Assembly: GCA_030549175.1 (NCBI GenBank) | Contig: JAUKUA010000010.1 | Coordinates: 62,001 to 126,000, forward strand | From: Lasiosphaeris hirsuta | Taxonomy: Eukaryota > Ascomycota > Sordariomycetes > Sordariales > Lasiosphaeriaceae | Direction of reading: 5' to 3' | Length of the DNA stretch: 64,000 nucleotides | Position numbers and translations under genes: made by a program | Notes under the pieces: model-generated | Seen by the model: the letters and a program-made list of their open reading frames with translations, nothing else | Databases searched by the model: none | What the model was told of the DNA's origin: nothing | Shown here: positions 24,756-38,246 of the stretch, one piece after another | Position numbering within the stretch: the first letter of the stretch is position 1 | How the letters are laid out: each line of letters begins with the position of its first letter

Positions 24756-26106
24756 TGTCACACTGGTAAGCTCACCTAGGTCAACAGGATCACTAACCTC
24801 CTTGACTAAGCTACACTACCGGTACGAACTATACATACCATACATACACAAACTACCCATCGACCCACGGATCAACGTGGAGAAGGGGAAACTACCAAGG
24901 GAGATAGCCACAATATGGTTCAACCCCGAAACGTAATGGGAGATAGCCACAACGTAGTTCAACCCCGGATGCAAACGTGTAGCTAGGGACCTATTCGGTC
25001 GGTACACGGGTCAGCGGATCCCCACGTACGACCACGGGTCGCGACGGGATACCCAGAACCACTCATAAGCCGGAGTAGCCGTATAACAGATCTCGCCCGC
25101 TCTAGGTAACGTCATTAGACTTTAGATTTGTCATGGAAAAACTACTTAACTTTAACATTGTAATCAGGGCCTGTACAGTTAGCTAAGATCTTACAGCTGG
25201 TCTTTCGAATCATAGACCTCTCCGCTATTGCTGGCATTCCTTTGGAAGACCTAGAACCTAACGTTCTCCGGAGTTTAGCTTCAGTAGTAACAGGTAGCCG
25301 TGACCCCCGCGTGTAAGTCATGAAGGGAACCATTACTGTAACAGCTAATATAGGATCGACCTAACAGTACTATAGCTAACGTAAGTACTAAGGACGTAAA
25401 GGAACACCTATAACAATAGACACTATATTACTAGAACTGTATAGATAAGTACTAATACCGGCCGTAGACCGACGTATAATGGGTCGGCTTTACTTAGCTT
25501 ATAGCTACGGATTTATAGGGTGTGAAAGACGGGCGGCTAGAAAGGAGATTCGGAACCGACGGATGGTTAGAAGGATCCTTTAGATATTTTGGTATCTTTA
25601 TATCTTATATATAGCCTTTTATAAAAGAGTAGGTATGCTACGATAGATCTTCGAAAAGAAGTTTCCTAGTTCTCTTTAGACAAACCTAAAAAGATTATTA
25701 GCTAAACTTTAGTAAAGTTAAGAGGTAATATAACCTTATAATCCCTTCTATTTCTCTTAACTTATAACTACGAGATATTATATTTTATCGTCTGTTAGAT
25801 CATTTCATCTTCTTAAACCTCCTTCTCCCTAACTTTTTACCACTTTATATTGTAATAGTTAACATTTTGCTGTTTTATTCTAAAGCTCTAAATTAGACCT
25901 TATACTTATTAGCCTTATGAAGATTAACTTCTTAAGTTTGTCGTATGAAAGCTCTGAATTAGACTAATAGTAATTGTCGGGGTAGTTTGTTAAACGGTTA
26001 AGTCGAGAATTAGAAAAAGATTAAAGTTCTATAGTCTGATTCTTTATTTGATATATTACCTTATGGTTATTATATCTTAGACCTTCGGTAGCTAGTCTAT
26101 GTCACA
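24756..26106 (+). repeat. 5' LTR of the gypsy element in unit A
   Basis: 1351 bp. The first about 500 bases are moderately mutated and the rest more so. The minus-strand open frame at 25142-25333 is an antisense reading also visible in other LTR copies and is not regarded as a gene. Confidence 0.88.
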
Positions 26107-29100
26107 GATAATCTTTTTATTCCACGAACAAATTCGTTATTTACTACATGTCATTTATAATAACCAGTAACCCCTCGTCATACTTAGCCGTTATATAGGG
26201 TAGGGAAATCGAACCCTTTTCCAATATCGACCTTATAATCTAGAAACTCCCTAAGATGGAAATTAAGACTATCAAAAGGTTTCCTATACTCTTATCAAGT
26301 ACGTAAACTATAACGAAACTACTCTAATAGTTTATAAACCTCTATAACTAAGTTACTAAGGCATATAAGGAACTTTACTTTTTTATAGTTAATACATATG
26401 AAAATATAGAGAGGCTTAATTTATTCGTTTTAACGTTTACTACCCTCGTCACCGACTACTAGTCGATAGTCTAGTATGTTAAAACAAATTAATAAATCTT
26501 AGAAAGTATATAGTAAGAATTAGAAGCCTCTTATACTACCTTCGGCATTAAGGTTAACTAAAAATTAACTTAATTTACTACTTAGACGGCCTAACGTAAA
26601 AAATCTCTTAACCTCGTTATTACCCGTACTAAGATATTTCGTAAGGAAATTACTAAGTAAAAGTAATAATAAGTACGATAAGTATAAGAGTAGGAATTAT
26701 GGGCTAAGGAATAAAATGCCGAGCTTATCCGAGTTAAGGAACTCCTTCGAATCTAGGAAGAAAAACAAGCTCGTTAAGACTAACATAACATAAAGTTTAG
26801 CTACTAGTTTACTATAGCCTAAAGCTAGCTTAATTTATTTATAGTCTCATAATAACTAGGGATATCACGTATCTTAAAAGATTAAAAACTATTTGATCAG
26901 CTTAAGAACTATTTTAATAACTTTGTTAAGGAAGCCTTTTATATTGAGGTTGACTTAAGTAAGACTTTATAATAAGAAATAGATTATCTAAAGAGCTATG
27001 ATCCGTTTATAGAAAATACTTTTTATTAAATCCTTATAATAGACGTTATAACCGTCTAAAAAATCAGTTTTTATATAATACTTCGATTATAACGAGAATC
27101 TTGTCTTAGACCATAACCTCTAACAAAGGGCTACTTAAGAAATCTCCGTATGAGCCTAGAGGTAGGTTGATAGTATATAAAATTCTGATATTAAAATAAG
27201 AAGTAGAAACACTAGAGGAAATTTACCTTCCCGTTATATTAAGATAGAAACTTTACTATTCCTTGATAACAATAATAACTTAGACGACGATTTATATCGA
27301 GTAAGTTTACCCCCTAGACTATTAAGAGGCATACCAGAGCTATTAAGACCTCTAGGACCTTAGAGTCTAAGCTTTTAAAACTTATTATTATAACTTCTAC
27401 TTGACCCTATGGTAGTTTTTCTTGACCTTATTTATATAAATTAAGATTTAATTTATAATAATATAAATATAATCTGTAAATCCTGTGATTAAGGCGCCGC
27501 CGTAACTATGGCAAAATCCGAAAAATATAACAAGAAGAATAAAGATAAGTTTGAGATATGGTAACGTTTCGTTAAGGAGTATTTTAGTGTCCATAAATGA
27601 AGTTTCCTCGACGACAAGGTTAAAATTAACTTTGTTAGTACTTTTATAAAAAATATTACCCTCGAATAGTATTAAAAAAGAAGAACGTAGATCAAAAAGC
27701 TTAGCTTGGTAGATTAATAGAATAACTATGCTACCATTATAGTCAAACGTTTCTGTGACCTAGTACATAAAGCTAAGGACTATGAATCTATGAAGGCTCT
27801 GACTTACGATAAAGATGTAAATGAATATGTGACAAAGTTCTAAGAACTTAATTATATTATTAATCTTAGTAGCCAGGTATTATAATCGTTAGTTACGAAT
27901 ATTATCTCCGAAGTTATAATAGAACTAATCTATTTACGTATCGGATATCTTCCTTTTGACGATACTAACTTTCTCGAAGTAGTCATTATAGCCGGTTTGA
28001 TTTATAAAGACAAAATGAAAAACCGTAGAATTAATTATAAGGCTAAGTAGGGAAAAGGAGAGTCTACTTTAAATAATATGAAGTGTTTAAAGAAGGATAA
28101 TTATAAAGAAGAAACTAATATCTCTAGCTTCCGTCTCGGTCTAGTATCTGTTAAGAAGGTTAAATAAGGCCTAAAATGGAAGTAATAAGATTAAAAAGAC
28201 AAAGTATTGATACCTATCTAAATAAAGTACTAATAAACTTATAAAGAAGCTACTATTAAGATAGACAAAGCTGACATTAATAAGAATAAAGTAAGTAAGA
28301 GATGTTACTACTATAGACATTAAGGCTATAACATCCTTAAATGTTATATTAGGAAAACCGAGGATAGTAAGGATATTCCTTAGCTACCTAAGAAAATCTC
28401 TAGAGTTAAGACTAAACGTAGAAGAAGTGATGATAACGAGAAATAAGAAGATACCTCGTCCCGACCCCCTAAGAAGGTTAAGGTCTTTATAATAATAGAA
28501 AGGAATTACCCTAAGCTTTTCCCTTGAATTATTAAACTATCTAATAGTAAGGATCCGTTAGATTTTTAAGTAGTATCCCGAAACTCGTAATATCGGGACC
28601 TACGCCTCACTATGCCATAACCTTTATTAAGAAGTATGTTCATAATAACATTAAGGAGCCTTTTCTTAAGAAGGCTAAACAAAACTATAAACTGTATTAT
28701 AGAAGTCGAAAAATCGTTCCTATAATAATTATCTACTACAGAGCCGAGGAAATCTCTGTCTGGGTACTTCTTAACCTTAGAGCTTTAGGTCTGGTTATAA
28801 ATAAAGACTTTGTTAAAAAATGAAATATCTCTTATGTATATAAAACGATCTTAAAACCCTTAGAAGCCTTTAATAGAATAATCAACCTTAAATCGGGTAA
28901 GAAATATACTAAGGAAATCGTTCTATGGTACTAAGTAAAATACTTCTCTTGTATTATGTTTGAAATCTCTTCCTTTAATATAAAATGTAATATCCTTTTA
29001 CTATATTAGTAGCTATAATAATACTAACTAAATTATTTATGAGATCTTAACATTTTAAAAGTAGCCTTTGTCTTAGACTATTATTACTAAAACTGTACTT

Positions 29101-32100
29101 CTCTTATAGTATTAAGAAACAAAAGCTTAATTGTTAGTATTATTAAATCTTATATCGTAAAAATCTCTAAAAGATTTAGGATGTTTATACCTTTGGCGTT
29201 TCTTAAAGTAGCCTAGTAGCTTCTAAACCATCAGCTATAAGACCATATAATTAATATTATTAGAGACGAGAAGTTTCTATAGAAACCTCTCTACCTTATA
29301 TTACTCTTAGAAAAGAAAGTCTTTCGTAAATAACTTGACTAAATACTTAAGGAAGGTAAGATATAGGAATTAAAATCACTCTATTCTTTACTTATCTTCT
29401 TTATAAATAAGGAAGTATCTATAGAAAAGGTAGCTACTAGGGACTTAGAAAACCTCCGACCTATAGTCGACTATTAAAAGATTAATAAACGAACTGTGAA
29501 AAATTAATATCTATTACCTTTCATAACCGAGCTTTAAGATACCCTCGTTAGATTTGTTATTTTTATAAAAATAGATTTAAAATTAGACCTTAACTTAATT
29601 AAGATAAAAGAGGGACACGAGTAGAAAACGGCGTTCTAAACCTGTTATGGGCTCTTCGAGTTTAACATAATATCTTTTAGCCTTATTAATGTTTCCGTTA
29701 CTTTCTAAGGTATAATAAATCATATCTTTTAAGACCTTATCAACTAAGGCCTCTTGTTTTACATTAACGACCTTCTTATTTATACGAGTTTTAAAGAAGA
29801 ATACAATAAAATTGTTATTAAAGTTCTTAAACGGCTTTAAAAGTATAACCTCGCTATTAACCTCTCTAAGTATATATAAGATATTAAGGAACTAGAATAC
29901 CTAGGCTATATTATTAATACTAAAGGTATTGTAATGTCAAAGGATAAGGTTAAATGTATTCTTTTATAGAAATAGCTAAAACCGGTAAAAGGAGTTTAGT
30001 AATTTAATAGATTTACGAATTTCTATAAGTACTATATCAAAAGCTACTTATATATTACCAAACCTCTAACCGATTTTACTAACTTAACCGAGAAATCTTA
30101 AACATAGAATAATTAAATAAATATAATATTTAAAGTATTAAAAAAAGCCTGTATTAAAGCCCTTATTCTAGTTTATTTCGACCTTAATAAACTACCTATT
30201 ATTAAACTTAATACTTTAGACTACGTGTTAAGAGAGATAATGTTATAGAAGTAAGATGATGGTAAGATATATCTTATGGCGTTTTACTTAAGAAAACTAA
30301 TCCTTACGGAAATTAACTACGAGATCTATAACAAGAAACTCCTAACGATAGTTAACTACTTCTAACGTTAAAGATACTACCTCGAAGGTATAAAATACTA
30401 TATCAAAGTCTTCTCGGACTATTATAATTTAAAATACTTCTAGACTACAAAAGTCCTTAACTACCGCTAAGCCCACTAGACTTAATAAACTTACTACCTT
30501 CGACTTCGTCATTAATTTCTGTCCTGGCATATAGAATGTTAAGGTTAATACTTCCTCACGATGTAAAGAGTACCTTCTTAAAGGGAGAGATAAAAACTAG
30601 CTGATAACCTCGGTTTTAAATAAGGAACATTTCTCCTATTTAAAAACTTTAACGTTTATACTTTTAAAAGCTTACGTCTATAATATTTTAATACTAAAAT
30701 AAAACGAGGAATTTCTTAAGTAAATTAAAGCTATTATTCCTATAGATAAGATATATTAAAAGGCTTTAGTTTCCCTTAGAAAAGACGTAACTAACGAAGA
30801 CGGAATCTTATTTATAAAGAATCGTATCTAAGTTCTTAATAACAAAGAACTTAAGATCTAGATTATCTGTTTAAAATATAATACTAAAGTGGTAGGCTAT
30901 ATAGGTATAGATAAGACCGTTAAACTTATTAGACAGCATATATACTAGTAGAACCTTAAAAAGAACGCCACTAAGTTTATATGCTCTTGTCCTAAGTGTT
31001 AAAGTAATAAGCTAAGACGTTACCTTTCCTTTAAACTACTTTATCTTATTGAGTTAAAATACTTTCCTTAGAAGCTTATTTTATTAAACTTTATAACGGA
31101 CCTTCCTCTCTTTAATAAATGAAGTTTTATCTAGGTCATTATCGATATCTTTACTAAAATGATATACTTTATTCTTTTAAAGGATAATACTAAGAAGACT
31201 AAAGACTTGATTTCCTTCTTTATTTATGAATGTTAGAAATATTATAATATACCTACTAGTATTATTTCTAATCGGGATTTATAGTTTAATATAGGCCTTT
31301 AGTATAACTTTCTTAAATACATAGGAATCAAACTAAGGATATTAACCTCGTTCCATCCCGAAATAGATAGTTAGACTAAACGTCTTAATCAGTACATCAA
31401 GGCTTATTTTAAAGCCTTTGTTAATTATAAGATAAATAACTAGGATATTCTATTATCTATAGCTAAATTCACATAAAATAACGCTAGATCGACTTCTATT
31501 AGTAACTCTCTTTTCTATACTAACTACGGTTACTATCTAGTTTATAAACAATCTACTAGATAAGTCTATACGTAATCTACATAGCAAAATCATAGCTTAC
31601 TAGATAATGATGGTCTACGAGAATTTCTATAAAACTTTTTAAGAATCTCAAGAACGGATAAAGAAATACGTAGATCGGAAGTAAATAGAAGTACCTTCCT
31701 TTGAAGAAAAGTAATTAGTATTACTTAATGTATGGAATATTAAAACCAAGAGACCTTTCAAAAAGTTAGATAGAAAGTTATTTAGCTTATTTAAGATTTT
31801 TAAGATAGTATCTCCTATAGCCGTGAAACTTGAACTCCCGGAGCGTTAGAAAATTCATCTTACTTTTTATATATCTTTTATTAAACCTTTTTAAACTGGC
31901 TCTTAACTGATCTCTGACCTTATTTAGGTCTTGGAGTAAGTAGGAGATGTTTACTTTGAGGAATTTGTAATAGAGAAAATCATAAACTTCCGTACTAAAA
32001 AAGAGATAGTAGAATATTATGTCAAATGGAAGAAATACCTTAATAAGAAAGATTAGACTTGGGAACCATATAAGTACTTCTCTGATATCTAGGAACTTTA

Positions 32101-32191
32101 GAACTTCTACGTCAAATATCTATGTAAGCTTAAGGACCCTAGGGTTACTAACCTAGGGATTCGGGGCGAATTTACCAAAGAGGGGAGATAG
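26107..32191 (+). pseudogene. Decayed gag-pol of the gypsy element in unit A
   Basis: The plus strand reads, in order, gag (possible start ATG at 27508, MAKSEKYNKKNKD), then a zinc knuckle at about 28297-28344 with the first and last cysteines kept and the middle C and H now tyrosine. RT follows with LRPIVDY (29454-29474) and YIND at 29760-29771, where YIDD is expected. RNase H is at about 30170-30560 (LNTLDYVLRE, VFSDYYNLKYF). Integrase spans about 30880-31700 (ITDLP, SNRDL.F, FHPEIDS.TKRLNQ). Last is a chromodomain at 31958-32140 (EEFVIEKI, EYYVKWKKY, TWEPYKYF). The residue changes fit RIP transitions. Upstream of 27508 the region 26107-27480 also looks coding in places, so the gag start is uncertain. 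Confidence 0.85.
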
Positions 32192-33546
32192 TATTATATT
32201 AGTAAGCTTACCTAGGTAAATAAGGTTATTAACCTCCTTGACTAAGCTATATTACCGGTACGAATTATATATACCATACATATATAAACTACCTATCGAT
32301 CTACGGATTAACATAGAGAAGGGGAAATTACCAAAGGAGATAGTTACAATATAGTTCAACCCCGAAACGTAATAGGAAATAGCTATAACGTAGTTTAACC
32401 CCAGATGTAAACGTGTAGCTAGGGACCTATTCGGTTGGTATATAGGTTAGTAGATCTCTACGTATAACTATAGATTACGATATGATATCTAGAACTACTC
32501 ACAAGCTAAAGTAGTAGTATAACGGATCTTATCTACGCTAGGTAATGTTATTAAACTTTAGATTTGTTATGGATAAGCTACTTAACCTTAATATTGTAAT
32601 TAGGGCTTATATAGTCAGCTAAGATATTACAGCTAGTCTTTCAAATCATAGACCTCTCTACTATCGCTAGCATTCCTTTGGAAGACTTAAAACTCGATGT
32701 TCTTTAGAGTCTAGCTTTAGTAGTGACAAGTAGCCGCGACTCCCGTATATAAGTTATAAAGGAAACCGTTACTATGACAGCCAACATAAGATCGACCTAA
32801 TAGTACTATAGCTAACATAAGTACTAAGGACGTGAATGAACACTTACAACGATAGATACTATGCTACTAGAGCTGTATGGATAAGTACTAATACTGGCCG
32901 TGAACCGACGTATGATAGGCCAGCTTCACTTAGCTTATAGCTACGGATTTGTAGGGCACGAGAGACAGGCGGCTAGAAGGGAGATTCGGGACCGACCGGC
33001 GGCTATGAGGATCCTTTAGGTATTTTGATATCTTTGTATCTTATACATAGCCTTCTATAAAAGAGTAGGTATGTTGCGATGGATCCTCAAGAGGAAGAAG
33101 CTCCCTAGTTCTCTTTGGACAAACCTAGAAAGATTATTAATTAAACTTCATTGAAGTTAAAGGGTAATATAACCTTGTGAACCCTTCTGTTTCCCCTGAC
33201 TTGTAACTACGAAATATTATGTTTTATCGTCTGTTAGATCATTCCATCTCCCTGAACCTCTTTCTCCCTGGCTCTCTACTACTTTACATTACGACAGTTA
33301 ACTCCCTTACCATTCTATTCTAAAGCTCTAAATCGGACCTTGTACTTATTTGCCTTGCGAAGATCAACTCTCTAAGTTCGTCGTGTGAAAGCTTTGAACT
33401 AGACCAACAGTAATTGTTGGGGTAGTTCGCTGAACGGTTGAGTCGAGAGTTAGGAAAAGGTTAAAGCTCTACAGTCTGATTCTCCATTTGATATATCACC
33501 TTGTGGTTGTCACACCCCAGACCTTCGGTGGCTGGCCTGTGTCACA
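32192..33546 (+). repeat. 3' LTR of the gypsy element in unit A
   Basis: 1355 bp. The last about 350 bases (33200-33546) keep C/G-rich sequence, whereas the first part is heavily mutated. The pattern is complementary to that of the 5' LTR of the same element. Confidence 0.88.
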
Positions 33547-33559
33547 GCCTATCTCCAAA

Positions 33560-34180
33560 TCCATCAGGTCTGTTTATGACATAATCCGAATAACTAAAAT
33601 ATAAAATACCTAAACTAACAATCGTACCAAAAGGCCTAGAAGGAATAGTATAGTCCATAATATAGCCGGACAATGTTATAATACTTACTAAAAAAAACGC
33701 AACTTCCGTTTAGCTATAAAATCAATCTTTCTTACGTATCCTAGATACCTATTAAACACGGACATATTTAATATAGTAATAAACTTATTGGGATTCGAAG
33801 ATTACTTTATAGTACGTAAGAGTTATTAAGACGGTACCTTACATTTTTACGTAATCGAAGTCTTTCTTAAGACCAAAAATATAAAGAACGTCCGTTATTT
33901 CGATATTAACCGGTATTACTTATAAATCAACAAAACTTAAAGCCTTATCGTAACGTGGAAATATCTTTATAAAAAAGAAAATAGGTCGGAACATATCGGC
34001 GGTAACCTCGTCATCCTTAAAACGGTATGTGTTATAATATAAGATAACGTATAGAAAAATACCGCTAAGGTTAAGACAAAAAATAACCTTTTTAAATATT
34101 AAAAGTAGATATATTATAACGATTTATATACTTATATACTAACATTAAAGCTTTTATAAACGATATATTCAAGGTTAAAC
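33560..34180 (+). pseudogene. Rep-like HUH endonuclease of unit A (CRESS DNA replicon type), RIP-broken
   Basis: One plus-strand frame shows the three Rep endonuclease motifs in order. Motif I reads FLTYP (33728-33742). Motif II reads HFY (33842-33850, the second metal-ligand histidine altered to tyrosine). Motif III reads WKYLYKKE (33956-33979), containing the nicking tyrosine and Y-x-x-K. Spacings of 38 and 40 residues match geminivirus/genomovirus-type Reps. Rep nicks the origin nonanucleotide to start rolling-circle replication in the nucleus. Several TAA/TAG stops are present, so no protein can be made. A Walker A motif for the usual helicase domain was not found. The gypsy insertion lies about 60 bp upstream. 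Confidence 0.8.
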
Positions 34181-35399
34181 AAAGATAGTATATTTTATTA
34201 TAACTAGATAGCCTTTAAGAAATCTTAAAGGAAATAATAAAATAGGTAGATAAAAATCTCTATAACCTATGAAAATAAATACTTTCTTATAATAAAATAA
34301 TAAGACATATTACTTAGATATCTTTTATTAGATATTTTAAGTTTATTATTATTAAATATTACTAAGTTACTTAGAAAATGAATTTAAAACTTAGTAATTA
34401 TAAATTTAATTATTATTTTTATTTATGTTAATAAAATTATAAAAGATAATATAAATTCGAAGTTTAAATAATCATTATTATATATAAGAGTATTAAAATA
34501 ATATATATTAATATTATAAGTAAATTTCAAGATGCTAAACTTTTTTATATATATAAATAAAAGTTGCTAAATAAGAACTATCTTATATTTATATTTATAA
34601 TATAGACTTATAAAAATCTTATAATAAACTTAATATAGATTAGTTAAAAAGAAATTATATCTTTATAAAATAAGTATTACTAAAGATATTTATTTTAATA
34701 TAAGATAAATTAGAAAGATTTTTTTATAAATTAAAAATGATAAAGAATTTTTATATTTATTTAGTTATTTCACTTATATATCAGAAATATTAGATAAAAT
34801 ATAAAATATAATATTTAATATATAGTTATCCTATTAAATATTTTCTAAGTTATGAACTTTTATTATAATTTTCATTTTTTAACTAAGTTAAATAAAAAAA
34901 GATTAAGAATTTAATATTAACATATTATATAACTTATAAATAAAACTTTTATCTAACAAAATATATATCTTAACTTCTTTCTCTACCAACTAATATATTA
35001 GAAGATATATATCAATATAATATAACAAACTTTCAATAAAAAATAAATATATATAATTTAATGTTTACAAATTTTTACTAAATAATAATACTTAAGTAAA
35101 TAGAAATAACTAGATATTATTCTTTAACTTAATCTTATTAAAATTATAAGTTATAAATAAATTTTATATTAAAATGTTAACATAATAAGTCTAAGAATAA
35201 ATAATATTAAATTATAATTTTATATTATATATCTTAATTATATTCATATTAATGTTATATCCTGGTAATATCTCTAAACTAAGAACTAAGAAAACATAAG
35301 AATTTATATTAATATATATATCTTTCAAAAAGTATAAATCATCTTTATGACATAACTAGCATTTTATATACTTTATAATATTAATAATTACTCTAACTT

Positions 35400-35960
35400 T
35401 ATAAGCAAACTAATAACTAAGTATATTAAAGTAACATCTTTATTAAAGACCATTTAAAAACTCATAACCTATTATTAACGATATAAAAAAGATAATGAAA
35501 CGAAGTAACAGTTAATATAACTAGAAAAAACCTTAACCTAAGAAAGAAATAACTAAAAAGATATTTAATTTTATAATACTTTTACTACTTAAGCTTTTAT
35601 TAATTAACTAATTACTAATCATATAGTAAGTTAAGAAGATAATAGTAGTAATTTTAAAATGAAAATAATCTATATATTTGACTAAAAGAGAATACGTAAA
35701 ACGAACGTTTTGAAAATTAAACGTAAGAATCGTATATAAGTAAAAAGAGAGATATATATTAAAAAGTTAAAATAGTTATAATAATAATAACTATTACTAA
35801 ACTAACTAATATAAACTATATGATAAATAGTATCTGGTATATGTATTAATACGATGAAAACTGTACGGTACGATATATAGAACGATATAAGCAATGGTAA
35901 GGATGACAAAAACCTCCTCATCAGTAACATAGACAAGGTATGAAAACTAACAAAAAATTC
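35400..35960 (+). pseudogene. Second broken frame of unit A, unknown function
   Basis: This is the counterpart of the unit B frame at 40230-40801. It is more strongly AT-shifted, with a higher stop density. Recognition rests on its collinear position between Rep and origin. Confidence 0.45.
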
Positions 35961-36300
35961 CTAAGGGAACAGTTTATATATAAGAAGTTAATATAAGAGG
36001 AAAAAAAGAACAAGCAGAGGAGGCTAAATAACTAAAAGGTTAACTACTTAACTATAGTATGAGAGGTCTGGTTGATATTTTACCGGTCTAATAAGTTGTT
36101 TTATGTATATATTAATTAAAAAAATATCTTTTGGGAAACGTATATAGTAGCTACGTAATAATTATGTACGACCTCGTATCTTATAGATACTAGCTAACCA
36201 TGAGAACTTAATTACCTAAGTCTAAACAATTGTAATCTTCTAACATTGGATGTAACTATATAAGTATACTATCTATTAGATCGTATACCGTAAATATCTA

Positions 36301-36386
36301 AGGATATCTCCTATAACATACTATTAGGACAGAGGATATTAGGATATCAATACCAAGGCTATAATATTAAAAGGTAGCCTTAGTAC
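36301..36386 (-). promoter_or_regulatory. Replicon origin at the A/B junction: stem-loop with nonanucleotide and iterons
   Basis: Arms ATACCAAGGCTA (36350-36361) and TAGCCTTAGTAC (36375-36386) can pair in 10 of 12 positions; the two failures are transition-type. On the minus strand the loop is CCTTT followed by TAATATTA, and the ninth base is T here but C at both array ends. The nonanucleotide sits at the 3' side of the loop against the stem, as in geminivirus origins. The nick would fall between 36362 and 36363. GGATA/GGACA repeats precede it (36301-36346). The Rep frame lies on the opposite (complementary) sense, also as in that group. Confidence 0.8.
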
Positions 36387-36662
36387 TAACTCTACGTCTT
36401 GAAGATGTCTCTTACAAATAACATGTATATAATAAATAAGACATGGTCTATAAAAAAACATAAAATACGTTACCGTATCTTATATTAACAATACCGAACG
36501 TATCAGTTAAGCTGTTGTAATTATTCGATATAAGTTCCCCTTCTATCATAGAGATACTAAGCTTCTAAGATTTCCTCAATTCATTTATTATACCAGATTT
36601 ATCTTTCAATGTATATACTTAACCAGAGATAGCCTATCTCTAAACCCGTCTAGTCTATTTGT

Positions 36663-37270
36663 GACATAATCTAAATAACTAAAACGTAAGATACCTAAAC
36701 TAACGGTCGTATTAAAAGGTCTAGAAGGAATGGTATAGTATATAACGTAGCTAGACAATGTTATAATGCCTATTAGAAAAAAACGCGACTTCTACTTAGT
36801 TACTAAATTAGTTTTTCTTATATATCCTAGATACCTATTAGACATAGATACCTTCAACGTGGTAATAAACTCATTTAGATTTAAGGATTACTTTATAGTA
36901 CGTGAGAGTTATTAAGACGATATCCCGTACTTTTACATAATTGGGATCTTTCCTAAAACGAAAAATATAAAGAACGTCCTTTACTTTGATATTAGCCAGT
37001 ACTACCTATAGATCAGTAAAACTCGGAGCCTTATATTAACGTGGAAATATCTCCATAAAAAAGAAGACAGGTCCAAACATATCGGCGGCGACCTCGTCAT
37101 CCCGAAAATGGCACGTGCCGTAATGTAAGATAACGTATGGAAAGATGCCGTTAAAGCTAAAACAAAAGACGGCCTTTTTAAAACATTAAAAGTAGGTATA
37201 TTATAACAGTTTACATGTTCTTATATTAACATCAAAGCCTATGTAAACAATATGTTTAAGGCCGAAGGTA
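36663..37270 (+). pseudogene. Rep-like HUH endonuclease of unit B, RIP-broken
   Basis: This is the same frame as in unit A. It starts near PKLTVVLKGLEGM and continues RKKRDFYLVTKLVFLIYPRY, with motif I as FLIYP at 36814-36828. Motif II reads YFY (36928-36936, both histidine positions tyrosine). Motif III reads WKYLHKKED (37042-37068). Then follow HIGGDLVI and a W.DA..AKT..-type segment (about 37150-37190) that in CRESS Reps links the endonuclease to the helicase. The frame can be followed weakly to about 38200 without a recognisable P-loop. It is broken by TAA/TAG stops and therefore inactive. The copy differs from unit A by many transitions, so each was mutated independently. Confidence 0.82.
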
Positions 37271-38246
37271 AATAATATGTCTTTTATAATTAAACGGCTT
37301 TTAAGAAATTTTAAAAGAAATAATAAAATAGATAAAGAAAAACCTCCATAACCTACTATATAAGTACTCTTATAAAATAAGATATATTACTTAGGTATTC
37401 TTTATCGGATGTTTTAAGTCTATTATTATCAAAATGTAAGGTTTTTCTTTCCTCTCTTAGGAGAGCCTCTTTTTAAATTTTAAAATAAAATATTACTAAG
37501 CCGCTTAGGGGACGCCTTTCCCATGTTTAAGTACCTAAGATCCGAAAACAAATTTAGGACTTAGTGATTATAACTTTAATTACTAACATTTCTTTTAACG
37601 AGACAAAAGCTATTAGTCTTGTTTAAACTAATAAGGCTATAGAAAACGATATAGGTACAAAATTTAAGTAACTATTATTATATATAAAGATATTAAAACG
37701 GTATATTACTTAATAAAACTAAAAAATATTTTTAACGACATTTTACTAAGTGATAACGATATACGTTGATACTATAAATGGATTCTAAGATACTAACTCT
37801 CTTTTATATATATAAATAAGTATAAACTAAAAATAGAAGTTATTAAATAGGAGTTATTATATATTTATATTTATAATAAAGACCTAAAAGAATCTTATGA
37901 TAAAATTAATATAAATTAGTTAAAGAGAAATTATATCTTTATTTAAATTACTAGCCTTCTCTTTATAAAACGAGTATTACTAGGGATACTTACCTTAATA
38001 TAAGATAGATTAAAAAGGTTTTTATCTTACATCTAAGAAGATAAGAAATTTCTATAGTTATTTAATTATCTTCTTTTTAATATATAATAGTCCTAACTTA
38101 ATTAATCTTCATAGTTAATAAAGTAGTTTTTATAATATCTTTATTTCTTTATATAAGAATAATAATAGATATTTCTAATTATTACATATTAAAACGAGAT
38201 GACTTTATAAAAATATCTTTATCTTTTATCTTTGGTTTTACCTTTG

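Larger units (their letters stand above)
24756..33546 (+). mobile_element. Complete Ty3/gypsy chromovirus-type element inserted in unit A
   Basis: The element has LTRs 24756-26106 (1351 bp) and 32192-33546 (1355 bp), starting TGTCACACTGG-like and ending GTGTCACA. It is flanked by the 5-bp duplication GCCTA (24751-24755 and 33547-33551). The uninterrupted site is preserved in unit B near 36633-36648 (AGAGATAGCCTATCTC). It is the same family as 77-9045, in the opposite orientation. A purine-rich tract (AAAGAGGGGAGATAG, ending 32191) precedes the 3' LTR. Confidence 0.92.

Noticed and set aside
37260..38200. Possible helicase domain downstream of the unit B Rep motifs.
   Set aside because: The frame can be followed but no Walker A or B motif is legible, so a helicase is not claimed.
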